From: Bacillota bacterium
GTDB taxonomy: Bacteria > Bacillota > Clostridia > Christensenellales > Aristaeellaceae
DNA: 40,616 nucleotides
Direction of reading: 5' to 3'
Assembly: GCA_023413135.1 (NCBI GenBank)
Contig: JAEZQK010000046.1
Span: 1 to 40,616 of the forward strand
Shown: in pieces, positions 15,171-23,819 of the stretch
Numbering within the stretch: the stretch's first letter is position 1
Layout: each line of letters starts with the position of its first letter
Position numbers and translations under genes: made by a program
Notes under the pieces: model-generated
What the model saw: only the letters and a program-made list of their open reading frames with translations
What the model was told of the DNA's origin: nothing
The model's database searches: none

Positions 15171-17021
15171 TCATGCTCTAAGGCCCGCCTGCTGCCCGGC
15201 CGGCAGCATTTCGGTTTCCACTCTGATTTTCACGTCCACACTGGTACCTTCCCCTGGAGCGCTGTGTATGGTCAGGCCATACTCCTCCCCATAGAATAGC
15301 TGAATGCGGCGGTGTACGTTACGCAGCGCAATGCCTATGGGCCGCCCACCCTGATGAGACGCGGGTTCCTGGTTTAGCAGCGTGCGCCTTATGGCATGAA
15401 GCCTTTCCTTAAGGATACCCTGGCCGTTGTCCTGCACCCGCAAAATGGCATCCTGCCCTTCCCGGCGTACAGAGAGCAGCACCTCAATGCCTCCAGAATC
15501 CCCCGTACCGTGCTCGCAGCAGTTTTCTAAAAGGGGCTGGAGCACAAACCTGGGGATATTCATGCGCATTAAATCTGCAGGGATATCCGTGCGCACGGAA
15601 AAGGTGGCCCCGTACCGTAATTGCATCAGCTTCATGTAGTGGTTGATGTAGGCCATCTCCTCTTCCAGCGTCCACAAGATGCTCCATTCGGAGAAGATGG
15701 GCTTTAAAGTTTCCGCCAGTTCCACCAGCATGTCGGACACCTTGTCCGCCCCCAGGAAGGTGGCCTGCCAACGGATGGAAGCGATAGAGTTATATATGAA
15801 ATGCGGGTTGATCTGCGCCTGAAGATGGCGGATCTCCATCATCATCATAGCCCGCTGTGTTTCCATTTCCCTTCGGTGAAGCTGTGTGATGCTGTTGGAC
15901 ATGAGATTAAACTGTGTGCTGATGAGATCGAATTCCTTGATTTCCGAGTGGATCATCATATGCCCCAGCTGGTTCTTTTCCGACACGGTTTTCAAAGTGG
16001 AAACGATCTCCCGGAAGGGCTTTGTAAACTGGTTCGCCCAGGTGGCATACAGAATACAGGCGGCGGCGATGACGATCAACGCAATGCCGATAAAGGAGGT
16101 GTACAGGTTCGTCACATCGTTCATATAAACGTTCATAGGAATATATCTGGTCAGAAGCCAGCCGGTGGAGGGAATGCGGTAATAAATCAGCTGATATTCG
16201 ATGCCATACTTGATATCCATGCTGCCGTAAGCGGACTTGGGATCAATGGAATCCATAAAAAAAGCACGCTGACCTGTATAAGAAACGTCCGCGCCGGAAA
16301 TCTGCAGCCCGTCCTCGTTGAGCAAAAGCACGCTGCCGTCCGTGACATCCAGGTGCTGGTAGCAGTGGCGCAATGCTGATTCCTTCACGGATACCAGCAT
16401 ATAAACTGTATCCTGATAAGCGCTCCTGGCTGAATAAGAATACACAAATGGCTGGATACCACAGATCATGATCTGACCGGCTTCCTTAAGCTGTTCAACC
16501 TTACGCTCAGTGAAAAAAGAATGCCAGTATGCACCTACCCAGTTGATCTTTAAGCCTTCCCGCGGCTCAAACAATGCAGCAAGATCATGTCTTGATTGCG
16601 GTACATCATAAAAAAACGACCAGTTGCTGGAAGCGCCGCTGATGCTGCCGTCCTTGCGATAGAACAAAATACCGTTGATATTTTCATACTTGGCCATCGT
16701 GCTCCTGATCACGGACAGCATATCCCGCTGCGCCTCGATTTTTGCCACAGCGGTATCGGGAATGCCTTTCAAGTAATCCATCACCTGAGTATTTTGCCGT
16801 ACCATGACACCGGCCATATACGCATCCCTGAGCAGGGATTCCATTTGCATGGCGGCTACTGAAAATGCGCTGAGGGTAGTCTCCTCATTGTGCTTTTGCA
16901 GCGTGCCTACATAATGCATGGACAAAAGCACCGTAAGTAAAAAAGTAACCAACAGCGAAAATACAACGGCGGTTACGATCAGCCTTAAACGAAACGTCTT
17001 AAAGAGCCTGCGCCGGGCCAT
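15171..17021 (-). CDS. Sensor histidine kinase, YesM/LytS type
   Basis: A 616-residue membrane sensor kinase. A first membrane helix near residues 10-32 is followed by a large extracellular sensor domain to about 290, a second helix (IGIALIVIAAACILYATW), a HAMP-like linker, the His_kinase domain with the phospho-acceptor in QINPHFIYNS near residue 405, and an ATPase domain with the N box LLENCCEHG near 497 and the G box QDNGQGI. This layout is typical of YesM, which senses oligosaccharides or bound binding protein outside the cell. Its ATG overlaps the regulator stop as TAATG, with GGAGG eight bases upstream, so kinase and regulator are coupled. A GTG 15 bases upstream is a weaker alternative. 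It probably controls the divergent importer operon at 19045. Confidence 0.92.
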   Translation of the reverse strand: MARRRLFKTFRLRLIVTAVVFSLLVTFLLTVLLSMHYVGTLQKHNEETTLSAFSVAAMQMESLLRDAYMAGVMVRQNTQVMDYLKGIPDTAVAKIEAQRDMLSVIRSTMAKYENINGILFYRKDGSISGASSNWSFFYDVPQSRHDLAALFEPREGLKINWVGAYWHSFFTERKVEQLKEAGQIMICGIQPFVYSYSARSAYQDTVYMLVSVKESALRHCYQHLDVTDGSVLLLNEDGLQISGADVSYTGQRAFFMDSIDPKSAYGSMDIKYGIEYQLIYYRIPSTGWLLTRYIPMNVYMNDVTNLYTSFIGIALIVIAAACILYATWANQFTKPFREIVSTLKTVSEKNQLGHMMIHSEIKEFDLISTQFNLMSNSITQLHRREMETQRAMMMMEIRHLQAQINPHFIYNSIASIRWQATFLGADKVSDMLVELAETLKPIFSEWSILWTLEEEMAYINHYMKLMQLRYGATFSVRTDIPADLMRMNIPRFVLQPLLENCCEHGTGDSGGIEVLLSVRREGQDAILRVQDNGQGILKERLHAIRRTLLNQEPASHQGGRPIGIALRNVHRRIQLFYGEEYGLTIHSAPGEGTSVDVKIRVETEMLPAGQQAGLRA

Positions 17022-18538
17022 TATCTGCGCCTCCACTGACTGGGGGACAGCCCTGTCTGCTTTTTAAAGAACCTGCTGAAGTACGTAATATCGGAAAAGC
17101 CGCACTGCTGTGCCACCTCGTTGACCGGAAGGGACTGGTCTATGAGCAGACTTTTAGATTTGCGTATGCGAAGGTCGGCCACAAACTCAGAAAAGCGCAT
17201 GCCCGTTTCCTGCTTAAGCAGCGTGGAAAAGTAGCCGGGGCTTACATGGATCGACATGGCCATTCTGGAAAGTGTCAAGTCGTCGGAAAGATGCTCCGTC
17301 AAAAAAGATACGGCTTCCCGTATCTTTTCGCTGAAAACAGTGTCCCCCGCGGGGCTTACACAGCCCAATTGGGCGTTCAGGATCGCCATCATGCTTCGGA
17401 AGCTGACGGCTTTTTGCAGGTTCTCATGGCAGGCGGACAACATTTGCGATGTGATGGCCGGATTGTTTTTGGCAAGAAAGGAGGTGAAGGCGTATAGGCT
17501 ATCCAAAACCTCCACCCGGCCCTTGTTAAGGGAGAAGCGGATTTGATCGATCAGGCGGGCTTGTTCCCCCCGAAGGCTTGGGAGCAGATTCCATTTCAGG
17601 GCGTTGGCTTTCAATTCCTCCAGCCATGCGGCGATGTCCGGGTCAGCCACCTCGCCAATTGCGTCCATGTGCAAAAGCGACGAGTCCATCAGGTATCCCC
17701 GGCTTTGCAGAATATGGGCCCGGTCCAATAAGGACGGCAATGCTTCCCAGCCAGGCAGGGAAGGGCAGTATACAAAGCGAAGCTGCGCGCCGAAATTTGC
17801 AGAGGAATAGCCGGCGATATCATTGAGAGCGGAGGGAAGAATGTGCAGAGCCTGCTCCGAAAGTTTGGGCAGCAGCAAAAGGATCATCTGCTGAGCCGAC
17901 GCGCAAAGGGTGGTCATGGGCTGGGAGAGCCTTTCCAGAAGCATTCTTTGCACGTATTGCCGCACCAGAGGCGTGGCTTCCTTCTCCTGGATGTGGGCGA
18001 TCAAAAAGCACGGCGGACAGGGGGTTGCATACCCGGCGTTTGAAAGTCCCTGCAAGTATTGCGCCGCGCTCAGTCGCCGGGTCAATGCATAGTCTGTAAG
18101 CAGCCCGCCGGCCAGCCTCACCCTTCGCAGCGCCTCCTCCGCCTCCTGATCCTCCTCCGGTTTAGGCAGTTGGGATTTCACTTTCAAAAGGGCTTCCTGG
18201 ATTTTATCCCGCGTCATGGTGGCCTTGACAAGATATGCGGAAATGTCGTACTGCATCGCTTCATGAAGGGTTTCAAAATCCGCCATGCAGGTAATAACGA
18301 TGATGGCGCAGCGCTTATCCTCTTGGCGGATCCTTTTGATCAGGCTCAGGCCGTCCAGGGAAGGCATGCGGATGTCCGTGATGACGATGTCCGGACGATG
18401 CTGGCGAAAAGATTCAAAGGCACTCTGTCCGTTGGCGCATTCCGCCACCAGGCGCAATTTGAGCTTCTCCCAGTCGATGGAGGTGGATAAGCCGATCCTG
18501 ACCAGCATTTCGTCCTCAGCAATCAATACGGTATGCAT
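17021..18538 (-). CDS. Response regulator, YesN type with AraC DNA-binding domain
   Basis: A 505-residue transcription regulator: receiver domain at 1-120 with acidic pocket Glu8-Asp9 and phospho-acceptor Asp55 (DIVITDIRMPS), a long linker domain of about 280 residues, and an AraC-type double helix-turn-helix from about 405 to the end (VSPGYFSTLLKQETG and FSDITYFSRFFKKQTGLSP). The start is at 18538 behind GGGAGGGAGAAAGGG. It is coupled to the YesM-type kinase and faces the second importer operon. AraC-type regulators of this class usually activate adjacent sugar importers, which fits the poor -35 of that operon's promoter (inference). Confidence 0.93.
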   Translation of the reverse strand: MHTVLIAEDEMLVRIGLSTSIDWEKLKLRLVAECANGQSAFESFRQHRPDIVITDIRMPSLDGLSLIKRIRQEDKRCAIIVITCMADFETLHEAMQYDISAYLVKATMTRDKIQEALLKVKSQLPKPEEDQEAEEALRRVRLAGGLLTDYALTRRLSAAQYLQGLSNAGYATPCPPCFLIAHIQEKEATPLVRQYVQRMLLERLSQPMTTLCASAQQMILLLLPKLSEQALHILPSALNDIAGYSSANFGAQLRFVYCPSLPGWEALPSLLDRAHILQSRGYLMDSSLLHMDAIGEVADPDIAAWLEELKANALKWNLLPSLRGEQARLIDQIRFSLNKGRVEVLDSLYAFTSFLAKNNPAITSQMLSACHENLQKAVSFRSMMAILNAQLGCVSPAGDTVFSEKIREAVSFLTEHLSDDLTLSRMAMSIHVSPGYFSTLLKQETGMRFSEFVADLRIRKSKSLLIDQSLPVNEVAQQCGFSDITYFSRFFKKQTGLSPSQWRRR

Positions 18539-18622
18539 GACCCTTTCTCCCTCCCTATATCCTCTCATTCACGACCTTGCTTCCACGATATGTCATCTAT
18601 AAAGCAGTATTCTACATAATGA

Positions 18623-18650
18623 ATTGTAGCATATGTTTTGTCACTTTCAA
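18623..18650 (-). promoter_or_regulatory. Promoter of the two-component operon
   Basis: On the minus strand TTGAAA (18650-18645) and TACAAT (18628-18623) are 16 bases apart, giving a leader of about 75 bases before the regulator start. Confidence 0.55.
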
Positions 18651-18683
18651 CCTTTCCTTTTCCAAATTTGATGGAAGATCTGG

Positions 18684-18732
18684 TCAAACTTTTGGAGAAT
18701 CAAACAAATTTGACTTTTTCCACTGTTTGATT
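18684..18732. promoter_or_regulatory. TCAAAC repeats, candidate YesN binding region
   Basis: TCAAAC occurs at 18684-18689 and 18700-18705 (16-base step), and its complement GTTTGA is at 18725-18730. The longer AATCAAACA (18698-18706) and TGTTTGATT (18724-18732) form a perfect 9-bp inverted repeat. The cluster lies between the divergent promoters of the two-component operon and the importer operon, 70-120 bases upstream of the importer -35 region, a normal place for AraC-type activator sites. Confidence 0.45.
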
Positions 18733-18801
18733 GTGCAAGTCTGTGAGAAGCATCGAAGATAACTGCAAGGAATAGTGAAAAACCTCCAACGATTTGTGTA
18801 T

Positions 18802-18830
18802 GGTTTTCCGGATTTTTTCCATGTTACAAT
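18802..18830 (+). promoter_or_regulatory. Likely activator-dependent promoter of the second importer operon
   Basis: TACAAT at 18825-18830 is a good -10, but the -35 position 17 bases upstream (GGTTTT) is poor. This combination is typical of a promoter that needs an AraC-type activator. It leaves a leader of about 200 bases. Confidence 0.4.
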
Positions 18831-18840
18831 AGCTTTATAA

Positions 18841-19044
18841 ACCGCACGCATCCGCCAGACAAATGGGATGGGAGGTGCCGGGGCTTATCGTAAAAACAAT
18901 TGGCGGCGAAGAGGCGTTGGACTTAAGCAAGCTCTTCTATTGCGAATATCGTCCCTTCTTGGCACATTGTTCTTTTTCACCGGTCTATTACATGGGAAAT
19001 AGCGGCTGTCTGGCCGCTTTCAAAAAAAGGAGGACAAAAACTTT
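18841..19044 (+). other. Long untranslated leader of the second importer operon
   Basis: Roughly 200 bases precede the binding-protein start. The only clear structure is a hairpin AGCGGC (19001-19006) with GCCGCT (19013-19018) just before the AAAGGAGGA ribosome binding site. An ATG frame from 18863 runs through the leader and overlaps the binding-protein start, but it has no ribosome binding site. Confidence 0.35.
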
Positions 19045-20778
19045 ATGAAGCGTGCATGGGTCTTATTTCTGGCGATGGTAATGCTCGTAACCCTGATGCC
19101 GGGCCTTCAAGCGGCCTTTGCGGAAGGTGCGGCTCCTACGGTGGTGACCATCGGCTCCGCCAGTCCCTTTGAGGAAGGCTGGCTGGACCAAAACGTCATG
19201 CAAATCCTAAAGAAAGACCTGAACATCGAAATCGAATACAACTATTATGACGCCGATAAGATGAGCCTGATGCTGGCCAGCAACGACCTGCCGGACATCG
19301 TGATCGGCACCCAGGAAACGCTGCCCACCGTGCTGCAAAACAAGCTGGCGCTGAACCTGGACACGGTGCTGGACCAGGCCCCCAACCTGGACCTTCCCAT
19401 CTACAAAGCCCGTAATGAATTGGTCCGCACCTTGATGGGCGGCGAAGAAAAGGGCCTGTACGTGCTTGCACCCGGCATGGGTCCGGAGCGCGTCGGCGCC
19501 GGCAAGATCCCCGGCCGCGGCTACACCATCCGTTGGGATTGGTACAAGGAAATAGGCTGCCCACCCATCAACAACGATGAAGATTATCTGAACGCCATCA
19601 AGGCCATCGCCGCTTTGCACCCCACCACCGAAGACGGGCAGACGGTGTATGGCATCGGCACGTACAACATTTTGAACCAGTTCTTTGTCCGCGGCGCCTA
19701 CACCAAGGATGTGGCCGTGAACCCCTGGACGTTCAACGGATACCTCTTCTCCGCCGGCGTGGATGACGGCATCCTCTATGACGGATACATGAGCGAAACG
19801 CGTTCCGCCTTCTGGAAGGATATGAGGTTCTTCAACGCCCTAAACAGGGAAGGCCTGTTCGACCTGGATTCCTTCACCATGACCATGGACGAGTGGACCG
19901 CCAAGATTAAGTCCGGCGTGTATATCGCCGACCTGTACACCTCCCAGACCCTGTATAACGACATGGTGCAAAAAGACGCCGAGACATTGGCCGGCTTTGT
20001 GGTGGTGCCCTCCGAAGGTGCCGTGGTGCATGCAAACAAGCTGAACATCACCGGCAACGCCCCCACCAACTTCATGTTCATCCCCGCCAACAGTGAAAAC
20101 TGGAAAGCCGCTCTGAGCGTGTTCAACTATATCAGCAATCCCGATTACATCCGCACCATATACTCCGGCGTAAAGGGTGAACAGTGGGATTATGACGCGA
20201 ACAATGTTCCCAAATTCTTCGATGAGACCATCGTAGCCCGTGCCGCCAATGGTGAGGCCTGGCAGAAGACCGGTTTCGGCCGCGGTTGCGTCGCCTGGTG
20301 GAACCTTGCCCAGCCTACCGCCTATCATCCCGACGGGTACAGCTATGATCTGATGGAGGAGCCCGAAAACCGTGCCCTGGGCCTGAGCAAGCTGCATCAG
20401 GACTATGACGCCTATTATAAAGTGGTCTATCCCGGCCAGGCGCTGGTAGACCTGGTGACCGCCGGCAAGACCATTGACCTGAGCAAAGACTTTGCGCAGA
20501 CCGTTTCCGTAGGCGTCAATTATATCCCCCTGGATATCAAGCGGATAATGGACGCCTGCAACGACATCGTGTACCGCGCCATGCCCAAGCTCGTCATGGC
20601 GGAAGGCGATGAAGAATTTGCCGCTGTGCAGCAAAAGGTATTCCAGGATCTGAAGGATGCCGGCGAGGAACAAGCCTGGGCTTGGTGCAATGAAAACTTC
20701 AACAAGGTCCGCGACCAGGTGAAGCCCGTCTTTGATCAAGCCCGGGAACTTTATGTGGAAATGTACCTGAACAAATAA
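19045..20778 (+). CDS. Extracellular sugar-binding protein of the second CUT1-type importer
   Basis: A 577-residue family 1 extracellular solute-binding protein. A signal peptide (MKRAWVLFLAMVMLVTLMPG, cleavage near QAAFA) is followed by the mature domain. There is no cysteine at the cleavage site, so as in the first importer it is not a lipoprotein by sequence. A GDLPDIV-like segment (SNDLPDIVIG, near residue 80) is shared with the first binding protein, but the rest is divergent, pointing to a different ligand. It is the first and probably most highly expressed gene of a seven-gene operon, with a stabilising hairpin after its stop. AAAGGAGGA precedes the ATG. Confidence 0.9.
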   Translation: MKRAWVLFLAMVMLVTLMPGLQAAFAEGAAPTVVTIGSASPFEEGWLDQNVMQILKKDLNIEIEYNYYDADKMSLMLASNDLPDIVIGTQETLPTVLQNKLALNLDTVLDQAPNLDLPIYKARNELVRTLMGGEEKGLYVLAPGMGPERVGAGKIPGRGYTIRWDWYKEIGCPPINNDEDYLNAIKAIAALHPTTEDGQTVYGIGTYNILNQFFVRGAYTKDVAVNPWTFNGYLFSAGVDDGILYDGYMSETRSAFWKDMRFFNALNREGLFDLDSFTMTMDEWTAKIKSGVYIADLYTSQTLYNDMVQKDAETLAGFVVVPSEGAVVHANKLNITGNAPTNFMFIPANSENWKAALSVFNYISNPDYIRTIYSGVKGEQWDYDANNVPKFFDETIVARAANGEAWQKTGFGRGCVAWWNLAQPTAYHPDGYSYDLMEEPENRALGLSKLHQDYDAYYKVVYPGQALVDLVTAGKTIDLSKDFAQTVSVGVNYIPLDIKRIMDACNDIVYRAMPKLVMAEGDEEFAAVQQKVFQDLKDAGEEQAWAWCNENFNKVRDQVKPVFDQARELYVEMYLNK

Positions 20779-20804
20779 TCAACTTAATGCTTGGAAACTT
20801 TTGT

Positions 20805-20842
20805 CCGGCAGGCGGGAAGGGTTTCCCCCATCCCCCTGCCGG
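20805..20842 (+). other. Intercistronic hairpin after the binding-protein gene
   Basis: CCGGCAGG (20805-20812) pairs with CCTGCCGG (20835-20842), and inside it GGGAA (20814-20818) pairs with TTCCC (20823-20827). There is no T tract. It lies between the binding-protein and permease genes, the usual site of an mRNA-stabilising hairpin that raises binding protein above the permeases. Confidence 0.6.
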
Positions 20843-20868
20843 GCACGCATGTGAAGGAGTGAAGGACC

Positions 20869-21810
20869 ATGCTGGCAACGGGAAAGACCGCCGGCACATC
20901 CCTTTCCCTGGGGCGTCCACGCAAACGAAAAAAGGCGTGGCATTTATTTTACATCGCCCTGCCGCTTATGATCCTGGTGGTGCTGTTCCGGTACGTTCCA
21001 CTCTTCGGCTGGGCTCTGTCCTTGTTTGAATACCGCCTGGGCACACCCATTTTTGACAACAAGTTTGTGGGCCTGAAATATTTCCAGATGATCTTCCAAA
21101 GCAAGGATACCTTGAGGGTAATGATCAACACCATCATCTTTGCCCTGATCTCCTTCGCATCCCTACCGCTTCCCATGCTGCTGGCCATCTTTTTGAACGA
21201 ACTGCCGGGGCGGAGGTTCCGAAAGCTTTCCCAAACCTTGTCCACCCTGCCCTACTTTATCAGCTGGATCATCGTGTATTCCATTGCGTTTAACCTTTTC
21301 GGCAGCGAGGGAATGCTCAATCAGTTAAGGGTCCTGATCGGCCTCAAGCCTTACCGGCTCGGCGTTTTGACCGATTCCGATTCCGTATATTTGTTCCAAG
21401 GCTTTTTGACGATATGGAAGACCCTCGGCTGGAACGCCATTATTTATATTGCGGCCCTTACCGGCATCGACCAGGAGCTATATGAGGCCGCAAGGGTAGA
21501 CGGTGCGGGCCGGCTCCGCTGCGCATTGCACATCACCCTGCCGGGGCTGATGCCTACCTTCCTGGTGCTAATGCTTCTGAACGTTTCCAACTTTGTGAAC
21601 ATCGGGTTTGAGCAGTACTTTGTGTTCAACAATTCCTTTGTGTTTGACAATATCGAGGTCATCGACCTGTACAATTACCGCATGGGCCTGCAATTGTTCG
21701 ACTATTCCTACGCCACGGCCATCGGCATCCTGAAATCCTTTATCAGCATCGCCATGCTGGTCATCGCCAATACCGCGGCCAAAGCATCCCGGGGCGAAGG
21801 TATCGTGTAA
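20869..21810 (+). CDS. ABC sugar importer permease, LplB/CUT1 type (second system)
   Basis: A 313-residue polytopic permease with a basic cytoplasmic N-terminus, six predicted membrane segments starting at HLFYIALPLMILVVLF, and the EAA loop EAARVDGAGRLRCALHITLP. GAAGGAGTGAAGG precedes the ATG. It is paired with the next gene and, as in the first importer, with no ATPase in the operon. The C-terminus KASRGEGIV resembles the ends of LplB relatives. Confidence 0.92.
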   Translation: MLATGKTAGTSLSLGRPRKRKKAWHLFYIALPLMILVVLFRYVPLFGWALSLFEYRLGTPIFDNKFVGLKYFQMIFQSKDTLRVMINTIIFALISFASLPLPMLLAIFLNELPGRRFRKLSQTLSTLPYFISWIIVYSIAFNLFGSEGMLNQLRVLIGLKPYRLGVLTDSDSVYLFQGFLTIWKTLGWNAIIYIAALTGIDQELYEAARVDGAGRLRCALHITLPGLMPTFLVLMLLNVSNFVNIGFEQYFVFNNSFVFDNIEVIDLYNYRMGLQLFDYSYATAIGILKSFISIAMLVIANTAAKASRGEGIV

Positions 21811-21823
21811 GGGAGGAAGAACA

Positions 21824-22708
21824 TTGCAAAAAGTGACAGCATCCCGTAAAATATTCAACGGATTTAACCATCTTCTTTTCATCGCACTGATTCTGTTGTC
21901 CGTATATCCCCTGTGGTATATACTTATCACCTCTGTCAGCTTAAGCAGTGAAACGGCCCACTTTTTCCTGCCGGGAGGCTTTACCCTGGAACACTACATT
22001 CTGGTGTTCCGCATGCAGGGCGTGCTTCCCGCCGTGGTGATCTCCGTTTTGCGCACGCTGTCGGGCACCTGTTTGACAGTGCTTTCGTGCATGCTTCTGG
22101 GCTACCTGTTCTCCAAGCCGGAAATGCCCTTTCGCAAGACAATGTACCGCGCGCTCATCGTCACCATGTACGTGTCCGGCGGGCTGATCCCAAGCTACCT
22201 CGTCATACGGGCGTACGGCCTTCAAAATAACTTCCTCGTCTACATACTGCCTATGGCCGTTTCCGCTTATTATGTGGTGCTGATCAAAACCTTTGTGGAG
22301 CAGCTGCCCGCCGCAGTGGAGGAATCAGCCAAGCTGGACGGGGCGGGGACGATGACCATCTTCTTCCGTATCATCATGCCCATGTCGTTGCCCATTATCG
22401 CTACCATCGCCGTATACGCCGCCGTGGCTCAGTGGAACAGCTGGTTCGACAACCACATTTATGCCTTTACCGAGAAAAGGCTGACCACACTTCAATACCT
22501 GCTCTACACCTACCTCAAGGAAGCGGAGATTCTGGCCAGGCAGATTGCCAGCTCCCCCGACGCTTCGGAACATGCGGTTGCAGCCCTGACGCCCAAAAGC
22601 GTGCGTATGACCATCACCATGATCACGGTGCTTCCCGTATTGTGCGTCTATCCCTTCCTGCAGCGTTACTTTGTCAAAGGCATCATGATCGGCGCCGTCA
22701 AAGGCTAA
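21824..22708 (+). CDS. ABC sugar importer permease, LplC/CUT1 type (second system)
   Basis: A 294-residue permease with an EAA-type loop reading ESAKLDGAGTMTIFFRIIMP and the LplC signature end (FLQRYFVKGIMIGAVKG). The start codon is TTG at 21824, set by GGGAGGA seven bases upstream; no nearby ATG has a site. It lies 13 bases after the LplB-type gene. The rare TTG start may lower its translation relative to its partner. Confidence 0.92.
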   Translation: MQKVTASRKIFNGFNHLLFIALILLSVYPLWYILITSVSLSSETAHFFLPGGFTLEHYILVFRMQGVLPAVVISVLRTLSGTCLTVLSCMLLGYLFSKPEMPFRKTMYRALIVTMYVSGGLIPSYLVIRAYGLQNNFLVYILPMAVSAYYVVLIKTFVEQLPAAVEESAKLDGAGTMTIFFRIIMPMSLPIIATIAVYAAVAQWNSWFDNHIYAFTEKRLTTLQYLLYTYLKEAEILARQIASSPDASEHAVAALTPKSVRMTITMITVLPVLCVYPFLQRYFVKGIMIGAVKG

Positions 22709-22735
22709 GGCACCGTCATTAAGGAGGATACAATC

Positions 22736-23773
22736 ATGAAAAAACTGAAAATCGGTTTGGTGGGAGCCGGCAATATCGCGGTAAGCGCACATCTGCCCGC
22801 CTATCAAAAGCGGACCGACATCGAACTTAATGCGATCGCCGATCTGAACCTTGATCGTGCCCAGGATGCCGCGAAAAAGTTCGGTGTCCCCCACGCCTAC
22901 GCCTCTGTGGAAGAAATGCTTCAAGAAGAAGATCTTGACTGTGTGGATATCTGCGTGTGGAACGGTTCCCATGCGCCGGTGGCCATTGCCGCGGCTAAGG
23001 CAGGCAAGCATATTCTGTGCGAAAAGCCCATGTCCTTGAATGTGGAAAGCGCCCTGCAAATGGAAAAAGCCATTCGGGCGGCCGGAGTCACCTTCATGGT
23101 GGCAGTGCCCCGCCGCTTCCATTCCGAAGTGACGCTGCTCATGGATATGGTGAACCAGGGCAAGCTCGGCAATATCTATTATGCGAAAACCGCCATGATC
23201 CGCCGACGCGGCACCCCCATCGGCTGGTTTACCGACACCCGCAAATCGGGTGGCGGCCCCGTGCTGGACATAGGCGTCCACTGCATCGACTGCACCTGGT
23301 ATCTGATGGGCAGGCCCAAGCCCGTCCGCGTCAGCGCCAGCATATCCCAGTCCATCGGCAACTTTGCAACAAAAGGAGTGGAACGCTGGAAGGCGCTGGA
23401 CAGCGATGTCACGGCCTTTGACACGGAGGATTCCGCCGCCGGCGCCATCCATTTTGAAAACGGCGCGACCATGCTGTTTGAGGTAAGCTGGGCGCTAAAC
23501 TGCCCCAATCAGGAATATACGCAAATATGCGGCAGCCTTGGCGGCGCGACGCTGAACCCGCTGACCATCTATACCGAGGAAAGCGGATACCTGACCGACA
23601 ACAAGCCCACCACCCTCACCGTAAACCGCTATGAAGTGGAGATCGACCACTTTCTCCACTGCGTGCGCACCGGAGAAACGCCCATCCCGTCCTTGGAGGA
23701 TGGGATTATGGTACAAAGGATGCTGGAGGGCATCTACACCTCCGCCAGGCTGAACAAAGAAGTGGAAATTTGA
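22736..23773 (+). CDS. Gfo/Idh/MocA-family sugar dehydrogenase
   Basis: A 345-residue NAD(P)-dependent oxidoreductase. It has Rossmann motif GLVGAGNIAVSAHL at the N-terminus, CEKPMSLN near residue 98, and GGPVLDIGVHCIDCTWYLMG near 178-197, which carries the catalytic aspartate and histidine seen in inositol and glucose-fructose oxidoreductase relatives. AAGGAGGA precedes the ATG. It lies between the permeases and two TIM-barrel isomerases, the common arrangement for pathways that oxidise a sugar to a keto intermediate before isomerisation. It is distinct from the dehydrogenase at 11069. Confidence 0.9.
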   Translation: MKKLKIGLVGAGNIAVSAHLPAYQKRTDIELNAIADLNLDRAQDAAKKFGVPHAYASVEEMLQEEDLDCVDICVWNGSHAPVAIAAAKAGKHILCEKPMSLNVESALQMEKAIRAAGVTFMVAVPRRFHSEVTLLMDMVNQGKLGNIYYAKTAMIRRRGTPIGWFTDTRKSGGGPVLDIGVHCIDCTWYLMGRPKPVRVSASISQSIGNFATKGVERWKALDSDVTAFDTEDSAAGAIHFENGATMLFEVSWALNCPNQEYTQICGSLGGATLNPLTIYTEESGYLTDNKPTTLTVNRYEVEIDHFLHCVRTGETPIPSLEDGIMVQRMLEGIYTSARLNKEVEI

Positions 23774-23819
23774 TCCCTTTTCGCGCTTTAACATCTATAG
23801 CCAGGGAGGAACGAAATTT

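Noticed and set aside
18863..19048. 61-codon frame in the leader of the second importer operon, overlapping the binding-protein start
   Set aside because: No ribosome binding site precedes its ATG, and the overlap with the next start is explained by chance. It is kept only as a description of the leader.
22325..23452. Long minus-strand frame antisense to the permease and dehydrogenase genes
   Set aside because: It spans two well-supported genes and their gap, is rich in Gly/His typical of antisense frames, and shows no family features.
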